Shown piece after piece: positions 25,849 to 33,621 of a DNA stretch of 39,336 bases. The stretch spans positions 1 through 39,336 of the forward strand of contig JANREX010000025.1 of the NCBI GenBank assembly GCA_030758115.1, given 5' to 3'. The notes under the pieces are model-generated. The model had not been told where the DNA came from. It searched no databases and saw only the letters and a program-made list of their open reading frames with translations. The DNA is from Paracoccaceae bacterium. Lineage in GTDB: Bacteria > Pseudomonadota > Alphaproteobacteria > Rhodobacterales > Rhodobacteraceae. The translations under genes were made by a program, and so were the position numbers. Numbering within the stretch: the stretch's first letter is position 1; each line of letters opens with the position of its first letter.

Positions 25849-26217
25849 ATGTCCAAACGTGTGCTGATCATCGAGGATGAGCCGAACATCATCGAGGCGA
25901 TAAGTTTCATCCTGTCGCGTGACGGCTGGCATGTGGACAGCCATTCCAACGGCCATGACGCGGTGTCGGTCGTGCGGGCGCGGGCGCCTGACCTGGTGAT
26001 CCTGGACGTCATGCTGCCGGGGCGGAGCGGTTACGAGATCCTGACCGACCTGCGCGCCCAGCCCGAAACCCAGGACCTGCCGGTCCTGATGCTGACCGCG
26101 CGGGGCCAGGCCCGCGACCGTGAACTGGCCGAACGCGCGGGGGCCAGCCGCTTCATGACCAAGCCTTTCTCGAACGCCGATGTGATCGAGGCGCTGAACG
26201 CGCTGGTGGCGCGATGA
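25849..26217 (+). CDS. Single-domain response regulator (receiver only)
   Basis: 122 residues, just a CheY-like receiver. Acidic pocket IIEDE is at 7-11, the phosphoacceptor is Asp53 in LVILDVMLPG, the switch threonine is in MLTARG, and Lys105 is in FMTKPF. No output domain is fused, so it must act by contact with another protein or as a phosphate shuttle. The ATG at 25849 follows AGGGGAGGGG. It is 107 bases after the ScfR-like gene, and its stop overlaps the next start (ATGA). Partner kinase: the SSS-type kinase two genes on. Confidence 0.92.
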   Translation: MSKRVLIIEDEPNIIEAISFILSRDGWHVDSHSNGHDAVSVVRARAPDLVILDVMLPGRSGYEILTDLRAQPETQDLPVLMLTARGQARDRELAERAGASRFMTKPFSNADVIEALNALVAR

Positions 26218-26498
26218 AGGACAAGTCCATCCCGCTGTTCCTTGAGCGGCGCAGCTATCGCCAGAGGCGCCTGATGGATGCGGCACGTCTGCTGCCGCTT
26301 CTGGGGGCGCTGTTGTGGATGGTGCCATTGCTCTGGCCCCGCTCGCAGCCCGATCAAGGGCATGATGCGGCGGCGGTGTCGACCTCAAGTGCAATCCTCT
26401 ACATGTTCGCGGTCTGGATCTTCCTGGCCCTCGCGGCGCTGTTCCTGTCGGTGATGCTGGACACCAAGGCCGAAGCGCGGGACCCCAGGGACGACTAG
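26214..26498 (+). CDS. Small two-helix membrane protein between receiver and kinase genes
   Basis: 94 residues, no family recognised. A basic N-terminus (LERRSYRQRRLMD) is followed by a membrane helix near 23-42 and a second near 60-82, then a charged tail (DTKAEARDPRDD). Both termini would lie in the cytoplasm. Its start overlaps the receiver stop by four bases and the kinase starts nine bases after its stop, so it is translated with the signalling genes. It may be an accessory subunit of the SSS transporter-like sensor; that is inference from position and topology. Confidence 0.85.
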   Translation: MKDKSIPLFLERRSYRQRRLMDAARLLPLLGALLWMVPLLWPRSQPDQGHDAAAVSTSSAILYMFAVWIFLALAALFLSVMLDTKAEARDPRDD

Positions 26499-26507
26499 GG
26501 CCGACGG

Positions 26508-29189
26508 ATGGCAACCCTCAATATCCTGATCGCGGTTTGCCTGGCCTACGTGGCGATGCTGTTCGCGGTGGCCTTCATGGCCGAACGCGCGGCCCTCAGG
26601 GGGCGGGGCAACTGGTTGCGCTCGCCCTGGATCTACACGCTGTCACTGTCGATCTATTGCACCGCCTGGACCTTTTACGGCGCGGTCGGCTATGCCGCGC
26701 GCTCGGGCCTGGAATTCCTGACGATCTATCTTGGCCCCACGCTGGTCATGGTCGGCTGGTGGTGGGCGCTGCGCAAGATGGTGCGGATCGGACGCACGCA
26801 GCGCATCACATCGGTCGCGGATCTGATCTCGTCGCGCTATGGCAAGTCCGGCGTGCTGGCGGTCTGTGTGACCCTGTTGGCCGTGGTCGGGATCACCCCC
26901 TATATTTCCTTGCAGTTGCAATCTGTTACGCTGTCCTTTTCAAGCTTTGCCGTCAGTGATGTCGAAGGGGCGGAACTGATTGCGACCTATGATACCGCAC
27001 TCTGGGTGGCGGTCGGGCTGGCGCTGTTCACCATCCTTTTCGGCACGCGCAACCTGGATGCCAACGAACGCCATCACGGCGTGGTCATGGCCATCGCCGT
27101 CGAGGCGGTGGTCAAGCTTTTCGCGCTGATCGCCGTCGGTGTCTTCGTGGTCTGGGGGCTGGCCGGAGGGATCGGCCCGATGATGGAACGGATCGAGGCC
27201 TCGCAGATCGGCCAATGGCAGGTGGACGGCGGGCGCTGGGTCGGGCTGACGCTGCTGTCCGCCGCCGCCTTCCTGACCCTTCCGCGCATGTTCCAGGTGC
27301 TGGTCGTCGAGAACGAGGACGAAGGCCACTTGCGCACGGCTGCCTGGGCCTTTCCGACCTATCTGATGCTGATGAGCCTCTTTGTGGTGCCCATCGCCGT
27401 CATGGGGCTGGAACTGATGCCGCCGGGGTCCAACCCGGATCAGTTCGTGCTGACCGTGCCGTTGTCGCAGGGGCGCGACGGTCTGGCGATGCTGTCTTTC
27501 CTTGGCGGTTTCTCCTCGGCGACATCTATGGTGATCGTGGCGGCCATCGCGCTGGCCACGATGGTGTCCAACCATATCGTGATGCCCATCTTCCTGCGCC
27601 TGACGCAGGGCGGGGCAAGCGGGCCGTCGGATGTGCGCCATGTGGTGATCCTGGCGCGGCGGCTGTCGATCGGCGTGGTCCTGGCGCTGGGGTATCTCTA
27701 CTACAAGGTCTCGGGCGGCGGCACCGCCCTGGCGGCGATCGGCCTTGTGTCTTTCGCCGGGCTGGCGCAGCTTCTGCCGGCAATGATCGGCGGCATCTTC
27801 TGGCGCGGGGCCACGCGCAACGGGGCCTTGGCGGGCCTGCTGATCGGTTTCGCGATCTGGGCATGGTCGCTGCTCTTGCCGCAATTCGGCGGCGGCGCGC
27901 TGTCTCCCGCGGTGATGGAGCAGGGGCCCTGGGGCATCGCCTGGCTGCGCCCCGAAGCGATGTTCGGCATCGAAGGGGTGGACCCGCTGCTGCATGCCGC
28001 ATTGTGGTCGCTCTCGCTGAACGCGATCGTTTTTGTCGTGGTCTCGCTGATCAGCTTCCCCTCACCGCTGGAGCGGCTGCAGGGCGCGCAATTCGTCAAT
28101 ATCTTCGAGCATTCCAGCAATCCGCAAAGCTGGTCGGGCGGCATCGCGCAATCCGAGGACCTGATGATCATGGCGCAGCGGATCCTGGGCCCGGCCGAGG
28201 CGCAGAGCTTTTTCCAGACCGAAGCCGCGCGGCAGGGGCTTGCGGGCTATCTGCCTGAACCCACACCGGATTTCCTGGCCCGGTTGGAGCGTGAGCTGTC
28301 GGGCGCCGTGGGTGGCGCCACCGCCCATGCGATGGTGGCGCAGATCATGGGCGCGGCCACTGTCTCGGTCGAGGATCTGCTGGCCGTGGCCGACGAGACC
28401 GCGCAGATGATGGAGTATTCCAGCCAGCTCGAGGCGAAATCCAGCGAACTGACCCGCACGGCGCGGCAGTTGCGCGCGGCCAATGAAAAGCTGACCCAGC
28501 TTTCGGTGCAGAAAGACGCCTTCCTCAGCCAGATCAGCCATGAATTGCGCACGCCCATGACCTCGATCCGGGCCTTTTCGGAAATCCTGCGCGATGCCGA
28601 GGGGCTGCAGTCGAAGGATCTGACCCGCTACGCCTCGATCATCCATGCCGAGGCGATCCGCCTCACGCGCCTGCTGGATGACCTTCTGGATCTGAGCGTT
28701 CTGGAAAACGGACAGGTCAGCCTGAACATCCGCGAGGGGCTGCTGTCCGATGTCATCAGCCATTCCATCGCCGCCACCGGCACGGATATGCATGCCCTGC
28801 GCGTGCGCCGGGTGGGGCCGGCCTCCGAGGTCATGTTGAACACGGATCTTGACCGGCTGGCCCAGGTCTTCATCAACCTGATCGCCAATGCGCAGAAATA
28901 TTGTGATGCGGACCGGCCCGAACTGACGATCGAGGTGAACCGCCGTGGCGGGCGGATCATCGTCGATTTCATCGATAATGGTTCGGGCATTCCGCCAGAG
29001 GCGCAGAGCATGGTGTTCGAAAAGTTCTACCGTGTCGCGGACCGGCAAGCCGGTGGCGCGGGGCTGGGGCTGGCCATCTGCCGCGAGATCATGGCCCGTC
29101 TGGGGGGAACCCTGGGCTATCTTCCGGGGCAGGGCGGTGGCGCCTTCCGTGTCAGCCTGCCTGCCGCAAAGCGCATGGCGGCGCGATAG
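26508..29189 (+). CDS. Sodium/solute symporter-type sensor histidine kinase (CrbS/CbrA-like)
   Basis: 893 residues. About 500 N-terminal residues form a thirteen-helix SSS transporter-like module (LSIYCTAWTFYGAVGYAARSG is typical). A linker and coiled coil (SSQLEAKSSELTRTARQLRAANEKL) lead to HisKA with His678 in SQISHELRTPM, and then HATPase with NLIANAQKY, DNGSGIPPEA and GAGLGLAICREI. Relatives CbrA and CrbS sense or transport nutrients such as histidine or acetate and control their use. Here the paired regulator has only a receiver, unlike CbrB or CrbR, which bind DNA. Signal molecule unknown; context (acyl-CoA synthetase, ScfR-like regulator) suggests a short-chain acid. Confidence 0.93.
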   Translation: MATLNILIAVCLAYVAMLFAVAFMAERAALRGRGNWLRSPWIYTLSLSIYCTAWTFYGAVGYAARSGLEFLTIYLGPTLVMVGWWWALRKMVRIGRTQRITSVADLISSRYGKSGVLAVCVTLLAVVGITPYISLQLQSVTLSFSSFAVSDVEGAELIATYDTALWVAVGLALFTILFGTRNLDANERHHGVVMAIAVEAVVKLFALIAVGVFVVWGLAGGIGPMMERIEASQIGQWQVDGGRWVGLTLLSAAAFLTLPRMFQVLVVENEDEGHLRTAAWAFPTYLMLMSLFVVPIAVMGLELMPPGSNPDQFVLTVPLSQGRDGLAMLSFLGGFSSATSMVIVAAIALATMVSNHIVMPIFLRLTQGGASGPSDVRHVVILARRLSIGVVLALGYLYYKVSGGGTALAAIGLVSFAGLAQLLPAMIGGIFWRGATRNGALAGLLIGFAIWAWSLLLPQFGGGALSPAVMEQGPWGIAWLRPEAMFGIEGVDPLLHAALWSLSLNAIVFVVVSLISFPSPLERLQGAQFVNIFEHSSNPQSWSGGIAQSEDLMIMAQRILGPAEAQSFFQTEAARQGLAGYLPEPTPDFLARLERELSGAVGGATAHAMVAQIMGAATVSVEDLLAVADETAQMMEYSSQLEAKSSELTRTARQLRAANEKLTQLSVQKDAFLSQISHELRTPMTSIRAFSEILRDAEGLQSKDLTRYASIIHAEAIRLTRLLDDLLDLSVLENGQVSLNIREGLLSDVISHSIAATGTDMHALRVRRVGPASEVMLNTDLDRLAQVFINLIANAQKYCDADRPELTIEVNRRGGRIIVDFIDNGSGIPPEAQSMVFEKFYRVADRQAGGAGLGLAICREIMARLGGTLGYLPGQGGGAFRVSLPAAKRMAAR

Positions 29190-29274
29190 CTGAAAACCCG
29201 CACGGGTTAAGATAATCGCAACCCTTCCGCAGGTATACCGATTGCATGAACCCGCAGAAGCGGTGGCGGAGGCG

Positions 29275-30429
29275 ATGATCGGTACAGCAACAAATGCAGG
29301 TTTGCGCCGCAAGGCAAGGATGGCCCGGGACGAGCATCAGTCGCGTGCGATGTCGCCGCAGCGCGCCTTGCGGCTGGCACTGGAAAAGACGGCGGATGAA
29401 GACCTGTCGCTGGCTCTGACGGCCGCCTCCTGCGAGCGGTCGAAGACCGATCATGCAGGGCTGATTGCCATGATCCCGGATGCGATGCTCCTGATCCTGA
29501 TCGATGGCCCCGAGGGCGCGACCGGGGTCATGGCGATGGACGGGGCGGTGCTGGCCTCGCTGATCGAGGTGCAGACCATGGGGCAGGTGCTGCCCCGACA
29601 GGCCCCGGCCCGGCCGGTGACGCGCACGGATGCCGCACTTGCGGCACCTTTGGTGGACGGGGTGCTGACGCGGGTCACGGGCCATCTGGCGGAACATCCC
29701 GATCGCTACTGGACCTGCGGTTACAGGTTCGGCGCCATGATCGAGGATCGGCGCAGCCTTGGGCTTGCGCTGACAGCCCCCGATTGTCCCTATTATAACG
29801 TCTTCCGTCTGCCATTGGATATCGGGCCGGGGATCCGCATGGGCGAGGTGCTGGTGGCGCTTCCGCTGCTGCCCGATCCGGCGGTGGCGGCGGTGCCCGA
29901 ACCCGCCGATCCGTCGCACCAGTTGCAAGACAGGGTGCTGGCGGCCCCGGCGCGGCTGGATGCGGTCCTGTGCCGGCTGCACCTGCCGCTTTCGGCGATC
30001 CGCGCATTGGCGGCAGGTGATGTGCTGGCCCTGCCACCCGACGCGATGCGCGAGGTTTCGATCGAGGTGGCGGGCGCGCGGCGGCTGGCGACGGCACGGC
30101 TGGGCAAGCTGGACGGGCTGCGCGCGCTCAGGCTGAACCCGTCCGGTCTGGGCCAGGGGGCGGTCGCGCTTGACGATCCCGACGGGCTTGCGCAAGACAC
30201 GGCCCCCAGCTTGTCCATGGCGCTGGCCGCAGCCGGGCAGGATGCAGCGTCCCGGCCCCCGCGCGTGGCGCTGCGGGAACCGACCGTGGACGGCGCAGCC
30301 GGGACAGCCGTTGCTGCCACGGGCACCATGGCCGCGTTTCAGGAGGATCTGACAGCCTCGACAAAAGAAGAAGGCGACCCGTTCGAACAGGTCGCCTTGT
30401 CATTCGGCGAAGGACCCGCCGCCGCCTGA
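29275..30429 (+). CDS. Orphan FliM-like protein (SpoA/FliN C-terminal domain)
   Basis: 384 residues from the ATG at 29275, preceded closely by GGAGG; a TTG at 29242 is an alternative start. The N-terminal part (LRRKARMARDEH, SPQRALRLALEKT) and middle resemble the FliM core. The C-terminal SpoA-type domain reads LDAVLCRLHLPLSAIRALAAGDVLALP and ARRLATARLGKLDGLRALRL. FliM is the flagellar switch protein bound by phosphorylated CheY. No flagellar gene is present in the window, and the gene follows a kinase with a CheY-like receiver nearby. The last 80 residues are low-complexity and probably disordered. It could be a divergent flagellar switch subunit encoded away from its cluster. Confidence 0.75.
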   Translation: MIGTATNAGLRRKARMARDEHQSRAMSPQRALRLALEKTADEDLSLALTAASCERSKTDHAGLIAMIPDAMLLILIDGPEGATGVMAMDGAVLASLIEVQTMGQVLPRQAPARPVTRTDAALAAPLVDGVLTRVTGHLAEHPDRYWTCGYRFGAMIEDRRSLGLALTAPDCPYYNVFRLPLDIGPGIRMGEVLVALPLLPDPAVAAVPEPADPSHQLQDRVLAAPARLDAVLCRLHLPLSAIRALAAGDVLALPPDAMREVSIEVAGARRLATARLGKLDGLRALRLNPSGLGQGAVALDDPDGLAQDTAPSLSMALAAAGQDAASRPPRVALREPTVDGAAGTAVAATGTMAAFQEDLTASTKEEGDPFEQVALSFGEGPAAA

Positions 30430-30451
30430 GCTGCGGGGGCCTTGGCGGTCC

Positions 30452-30886
30452 TTAAAGACCGCCACGCTCTGCGATCGCGTCAAGCTGCGGGCGCAGCCCC
30501 GCCAGATCATACCCGGCCTGTGCCGTGGCCTGCATGATCTGGTCCACCGGAAGGTGGCCCGCCTGGCCCAGCGACCAGATCACCGAACAGCGCGTGCCTG
30601 ACGCGCAATAGGCCAGAACCGGGCCAGTTGCGCCCTCGATCAGGTCGCGCTGCGTTGCGACACGGTCCTGGGTCATGGTCTGATGCGTGAGCGGCAGCGC
30701 ATGAAAGGCAAGGCCTGCGGCCGCCGCCGTCTCGGCCATCACGGCCGCCTGATGCGAGGGGGGAACCTCCTCGTCCGGGCGATTGCAGATGATGGTCGTG
30801 AATCCCGCCGCCTTGATCGCCGCGATATCCTCGGGGTCGATCTGCGGCGAGACGGCGTAGCGGGGTGTGATCTGACGAATATCCAT
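30452..30886 (-). CDS. DUF442/TIGR01244 family sulfurtransferase or phosphatase
   Basis: 144 residues. The fold is that of a dual-specificity phosphatase with CASGTRCS at 94-101, the CxSGTR loop of the DUF442 family. N-terminal segment FTTIICNRPDEEVPP is characteristic. In Blh proteins of the bigR operon this domain is fused to a persulfide dioxygenase and handles persulfide or thiosulfate sulfur. Here it is a separate gene at the end of the dioxygenase-YeeE-YeeE operon, nine bases after the previous stop. Rhodanese-like activity is the likely role. Confidence 0.87.
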   Translation of the reverse strand: MDIRQITPRYAVSPQIDPEDIAAIKAAGFTTIICNRPDEEVPPSHQAAVMAETAAAAGLAFHALPLTHQTMTQDRVATQRDLIEGATGPVLAYCASGTRCSVIWSLGQAGHLPVDQIMQATAQAGYDLAGLRPQLDAIAERGGL

Positions 30887-30895
30887 GATCTCGCT

Positions 30896-31327
30896 TTATT
30901 CCGCCGGCACCGTCCTGTCCAGCGTGACGCGCAGCATCGGCGCCAGCGCCATCCCGGCCAGCATCGCGGCGGCAAAGACCCAATGCCAGACCCCGCCATA
31001 GGACAGCGAGGCAATCGCCGGGCCGGGGCACAGCCCGGCCAGGCCCCAGCCCGCGCCGAACATGGTCGACCCCAGCACCAGGTTGCGGCTGACCTTGGGC
31101 TCCTGCGGTTCCGGGAAGATCCCGCCCACCAGTGGCTTGCGCCCCGGCACAAGCCGCCAGGCAATCGCCATCGGGATGATCGCGCCGCCCATCACGAAGG
31201 CCAGCGTCGGGTCCCAGTCACCGAAGACATCCAGCCAGCCCTGGACCTTGGCGGTATCGGTCATTCCCGAAACGAACAGGCCCGCGCCAAACAGCCCGCC
31301 CGCGATGAATGCATAAAGCAGCCGCAT
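30896..31327 (-). CDS. YeeE/YedE half-size transporter, second subunit
   Basis: 143 residues with four membrane helices. The family motif GLCPGPAIASLSYGG holds the conserved cysteine near residue 105. It begins MRLLYAFIAGGLFGAGLF and its ATG shares one base with the stop of the preceding YeeE half (TGATG), so translation is coupled. Together the two halves would form one sulfur-compound channel, as in PmpAB-type proteins. It lies between that gene and the DUF442 gene. Confidence 0.9.
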   Translation of the reverse strand: MRLLYAFIAGGLFGAGLFVSGMTDTAKVQGWLDVFGDWDPTLAFVMGGAIIPMAIAWRLVPGRKPLVGGIFPEPQEPKVSRNLVLGSTMFGAGWGLAGLCPGPAIASLSYGGVWHWVFAAAMLAGMALAPMLRVTLDRTVPAE

Positions 31328-31752
31328 CAGATCACCCCCAGCAGATGGCGGAAGAACACAACCGTCAAGCCACCCGCCAGGATGTAGAAGACGGTGGCGA
31401 CGATGCCCCGCAGGCTGAAGCGCGAGATGCCGCAGACCCCGTGCCCCGAGGTGCAGCCATTGGCCAGCCGCGTGCCCGCGCCGACCAGCAGGCCAGCCGC
31501 GATGATCACGACCGGATTGGTCGACACATGCGTGTCGACATGGCCGTAAAGCGGATAAAGCAGGATGGGCAGCAGGAAGACCCCTGCCAGAAACACCAGC
31601 CTTTCGCTGGCGGTGCTGCGCCCGCTGCCGTCCACAAGCCCGCCGATGATGCCACTGGCGCCCATGATGCGGCCATTGGCCAGCAGGTAGACGGCGCCCC
31701 CCGTCCCGATGAGCAACCCGCCCACAAGGCCCCAAATCCAATCCTGTTCCAT
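31327..31752 (-). CDS. YeeE/YedE half-size transporter, first subunit
   Basis: 141 residues with four membrane helices. The cysteine motif NGCTSGHGVCGISRFS (near residue 98) is the hallmark of the YeeE family first half. It lies 70 bases after the dioxygenase and overlaps its partner by one base. The operon suggests movement of thiosulfate or persulfide-derived sulfur across the inner membrane. Compare the fused, double-length version beside soxR. Confidence 0.9.
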   Translation of the reverse strand: MEQDWIWGLVGGLLIGTGGAVYLLANGRIMGASGIIGGLVDGSGRSTASERLVFLAGVFLLPILLYPLYGHVDTHVSTNPVVIIAAGLLVGAGTRLANGCTSGHGVCGISRFSLRGIVATVFYILAGGLTVVFFRHLLGVI

Positions 31753-31822
31753 AGTTGTCCTGTCCTGTTGGTTCGCGGTGAAACGCTCCGGTCGCGATCT
31801 TGCGCCGCGTCCGGATGGGCGG

Positions 31823-32686
31823 TCAAAGCTTGTTGACCGGTACTTTCAGAAACACATCGCCCTTTTCGTCCGCGGGCGGCATCTGGCCGGCGCGCATGTT
31901 CACCTGCAGCGAGGGGATGATCAGCTTGGGCATGGCCAGCTGGGCATCGCGCGCATCGCGCATCTTGACGAAACTGTCGCGGTCCTTGCCGGCGCCCACA
32001 TGGATGTTGCCGGTTTTCTGCGCCCCCACCGTGGTTTCCCAGGCGTATTCATCCCGCCCTGGCGCCTTGTAGTCGTGGCACACGAAAATCCGGGTCTCAT
32101 CCGGCAGGGTCAGGATCTTCTGGATCGAGTTGAACAGCACCTCGGACGAGCCACCCGGAAAATCGCAACGCGCCGTGCCGAAATCCGGCATGAACAGCGT
32201 GTCGCCGACAAAGGCCGCATCGCCGATCACATAGGTCAGGCAGGCGGGTGTATGGCCCGGCGTATGCAGCACATCGCCGCGCATCTGCCCGATCATGAAA
32301 CTGTCGCCCTCTTCGAACAGGCGGTCGAACTGGCTGCCGTCGCGCTGGAACTCGGTGCCTTCGTTGAAGACCTTGCCGAACGTGTCCTGCACGACCTTGA
32401 TACGGTCGCCGATGCCGATCTTGCCGCCGACGCGTTCCTGGATATAGGGGGCTGCGGACAGGTGATCGGCATGGACATGGGTTTCCAGCAGCCATTGCAC
32501 GTCAAGCGCATGGGCACGGACATAGGCGATCACCTCATCGGCCGAGCGCGTATCGGTACGCCCCGAGGCATAGTCGAAATCCAGCACGGAATCGATAATG
32601 GCGCAGGCGCTGCCGGATGGGTCCTTCACCACATATGAGACGGTATTGGTGGCTTCGTCGAAAAAGGCCTTGACCTCAGGTGTCAT
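31823..32686 (-). CDS. Metallo-beta-lactamase-fold persulfide dioxygenase (ETHE1/Blh type)
   Basis: 287 residues. The single-iron site is shown by THVHADHLSAA, HTPGHTPACL and GDTLFMPDFG. The ETHE1-type signatures CDFPGG and CHDYKAPGRDEYAWETTV are present, the latter as in Blh from bigR operons. The enzyme oxidises glutathione persulfide to sulfite in the cytoplasm. The ATG at 32686 is chosen since GGAGG lies eight bases upstream; ATGs at 32692 and 32713 are alternatives. It leads the four-gene operon. No bigR-like gene is adjacent, so SoxR from the sox locus could be the regulator. Confidence 0.9.
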   Translation of the reverse strand: MTPEVKAFFDEATNTVSYVVKDPSGSACAIIDSVLDFDYASGRTDTRSADEVIAYVRAHALDVQWLLETHVHADHLSAAPYIQERVGGKIGIGDRIKVVQDTFGKVFNEGTEFQRDGSQFDRLFEEGDSFMIGQMRGDVLHTPGHTPACLTYVIGDAAFVGDTLFMPDFGTARCDFPGGSSEVLFNSIQKILTLPDETRIFVCHDYKAPGRDEYAWETTVGAQKTGNIHVGAGKDRDSFVKMRDARDAQLAMPKLIIPSLQVNMRAGQMPPADEKGDVFLKVPVNKL

Positions 32687-32817
32687 GAACATGTCCTCCA
32701 TTTTGCGAAACATATATTGTGATCTGCATGTGTATCAAGGCCTATGTCGATCGCACACCCGGCCTTGTCGTCTTGCGTGCCGGTTTCTGGCCGGTGCGAC
32801 CGCCTGCTCCGCGGGGT

Positions 32818-32831
32818 TTGACCTGCATCAA
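32818..32831. promoter_or_regulatory. FNR/Crp-type box between the persulfide operon and the dksA-like gene
   Basis: TTGACCTGCATCAA differs from the TTGAT-N4-ATCAA consensus of FnrL/Dnr proteins by one base. It lies about 55 bases before the DksA-like start codon and 130 before the dioxygenase start. That spacing fits oxygen-responsive activation of the rightward gene. Confidence 0.65.
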
Positions 32832-32884
32832 GGTTGATGTGGCGACCGGGTGACAGAGTGACAAGGGAAAAGGGAGACTCGGGA

Positions 32885-33208
32885 ATGAAAACAACGCAAG
32901 ACCGCCGTGCCACGCTGCTCAAGCGTCTGTCTGAACTGGACACCCGCCTGCACGCGATCGAGGCAGAACTGGACCAGCCCCATACCAAGGACTGGGATGA
33001 CATGGCCATCGAGACCGAAGGCGATCAGGTTCTGGAGCGTCTGGGCCAGAGCGGGCTGGACGAGATCCGGCGCATCATGGCGGCGCTTCAGCGGATCAAG
33101 TCGGGCGATTATGGCGCCTGCACCATCTGTGGCGCGCAGATTTCCGAAGAGCGTCTGGATGTCCTGCCGGCGACTCCCTTCTGCAAGGCCTGCGCGGCCG
33201 ATCACTGA
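32885..33208 (+). CDS. TraR/DksA-type zinc-finger protein
   Basis: 107 residues. The N-terminal half is a helical hairpin (LLKRLSELDTRLHAIEAELD) and the C-terminal half a four-cysteine zinc finger (CTICGAQIS and CKAC). It contains GDYGACTICGAQISEERLDVLP, with spacing as in DksA/TraR proteins, which bind RNA polymerase through the secondary channel. It is shorter than DksA (about 150), so a DksA paralogue. The ATG at 32885 follows AAAGGGAGA. An FNR-like box is upstream, and a small gene follows after 24 bases. Confidence 0.87.
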   Translation: MKTTQDRRATLLKRLSELDTRLHAIEAELDQPHTKDWDDMAIETEGDQVLERLGQSGLDEIRRIMAALQRIKSGDYGACTICGAQISEERLDVLPATPFCKACAADH

Positions 33209-33232
33209 AACCATGTTCAAGAGGAGGTTTGC

Positions 33233-33457
33233 ATGACCGAACAGCTGCCAAAGGAAATGCTGCAACCGATCAACGCATTGGATGCCCTGATCCGCGCGAC
33301 ACCCGAAAGCGAGCGCGCGCAGTTGCAGGGCGACCTGCACAGGCTGTGCGAGCGGCTGGAGCGCGAGGGCTACGCCATCCCGGATCGTCTGCGGGAGTTG
33401 GACGCGATGCTGACGGATAGCAAGGTCGAGTCCCAGTTCGACAACCTTCCCGTGTAG
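33233..33457 (+). CDS. Small conserved-looking protein of unknown function
   Basis: 74 residues, mostly helical and charged (LDALIRATPESERAQLQGDL, LHRLCERLEREGYAIPDRLREL), with one cysteine and no membrane segment. GAGG lies six bases before the ATG. It follows the DksA-like gene by 24 bases on the same strand and is probably co-transcribed, hence likely under the same FNR-type control. No family recognised. Confidence 0.7.
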   Translation: MTEQLPKEMLQPINALDALIRATPESERAQLQGDLHRLCERLEREGYAIPDRLRELDAMLTDSKVESQFDNLPV

Positions 33458-33621
33458 GCACGGTTTTTCATTCGCCTCTTTATGCGCGCGTGCCCGAACA
33501 GGTCTTGCCAGACAGGCACTTGATTTTGCACAGTTGCGCCAGGCTTTGGGGCGGGGATGCCTGCAGGCCATCAGCCGGGCAATGACCCGGCGGCAGGGTG
33601 AACGGAAAAGGGGCTGACGGC

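Noticed and set aside
32710-32745. ACATAT/ATGTGT inverted half-sites near the dioxygenase start, considered as a BigR or FNR operator
   Set aside because: The arms are short and match neither the ATTC-N8-GAAT pattern nor the FNR consensus.
33598-33621. An upstream GTG start for the FadJ-like protein
   Set aside because: The GTG at 33622 has a better-spaced AAAAGGGG; the eight extra residues are not expected in the crotonase domain, though the point is not settled.
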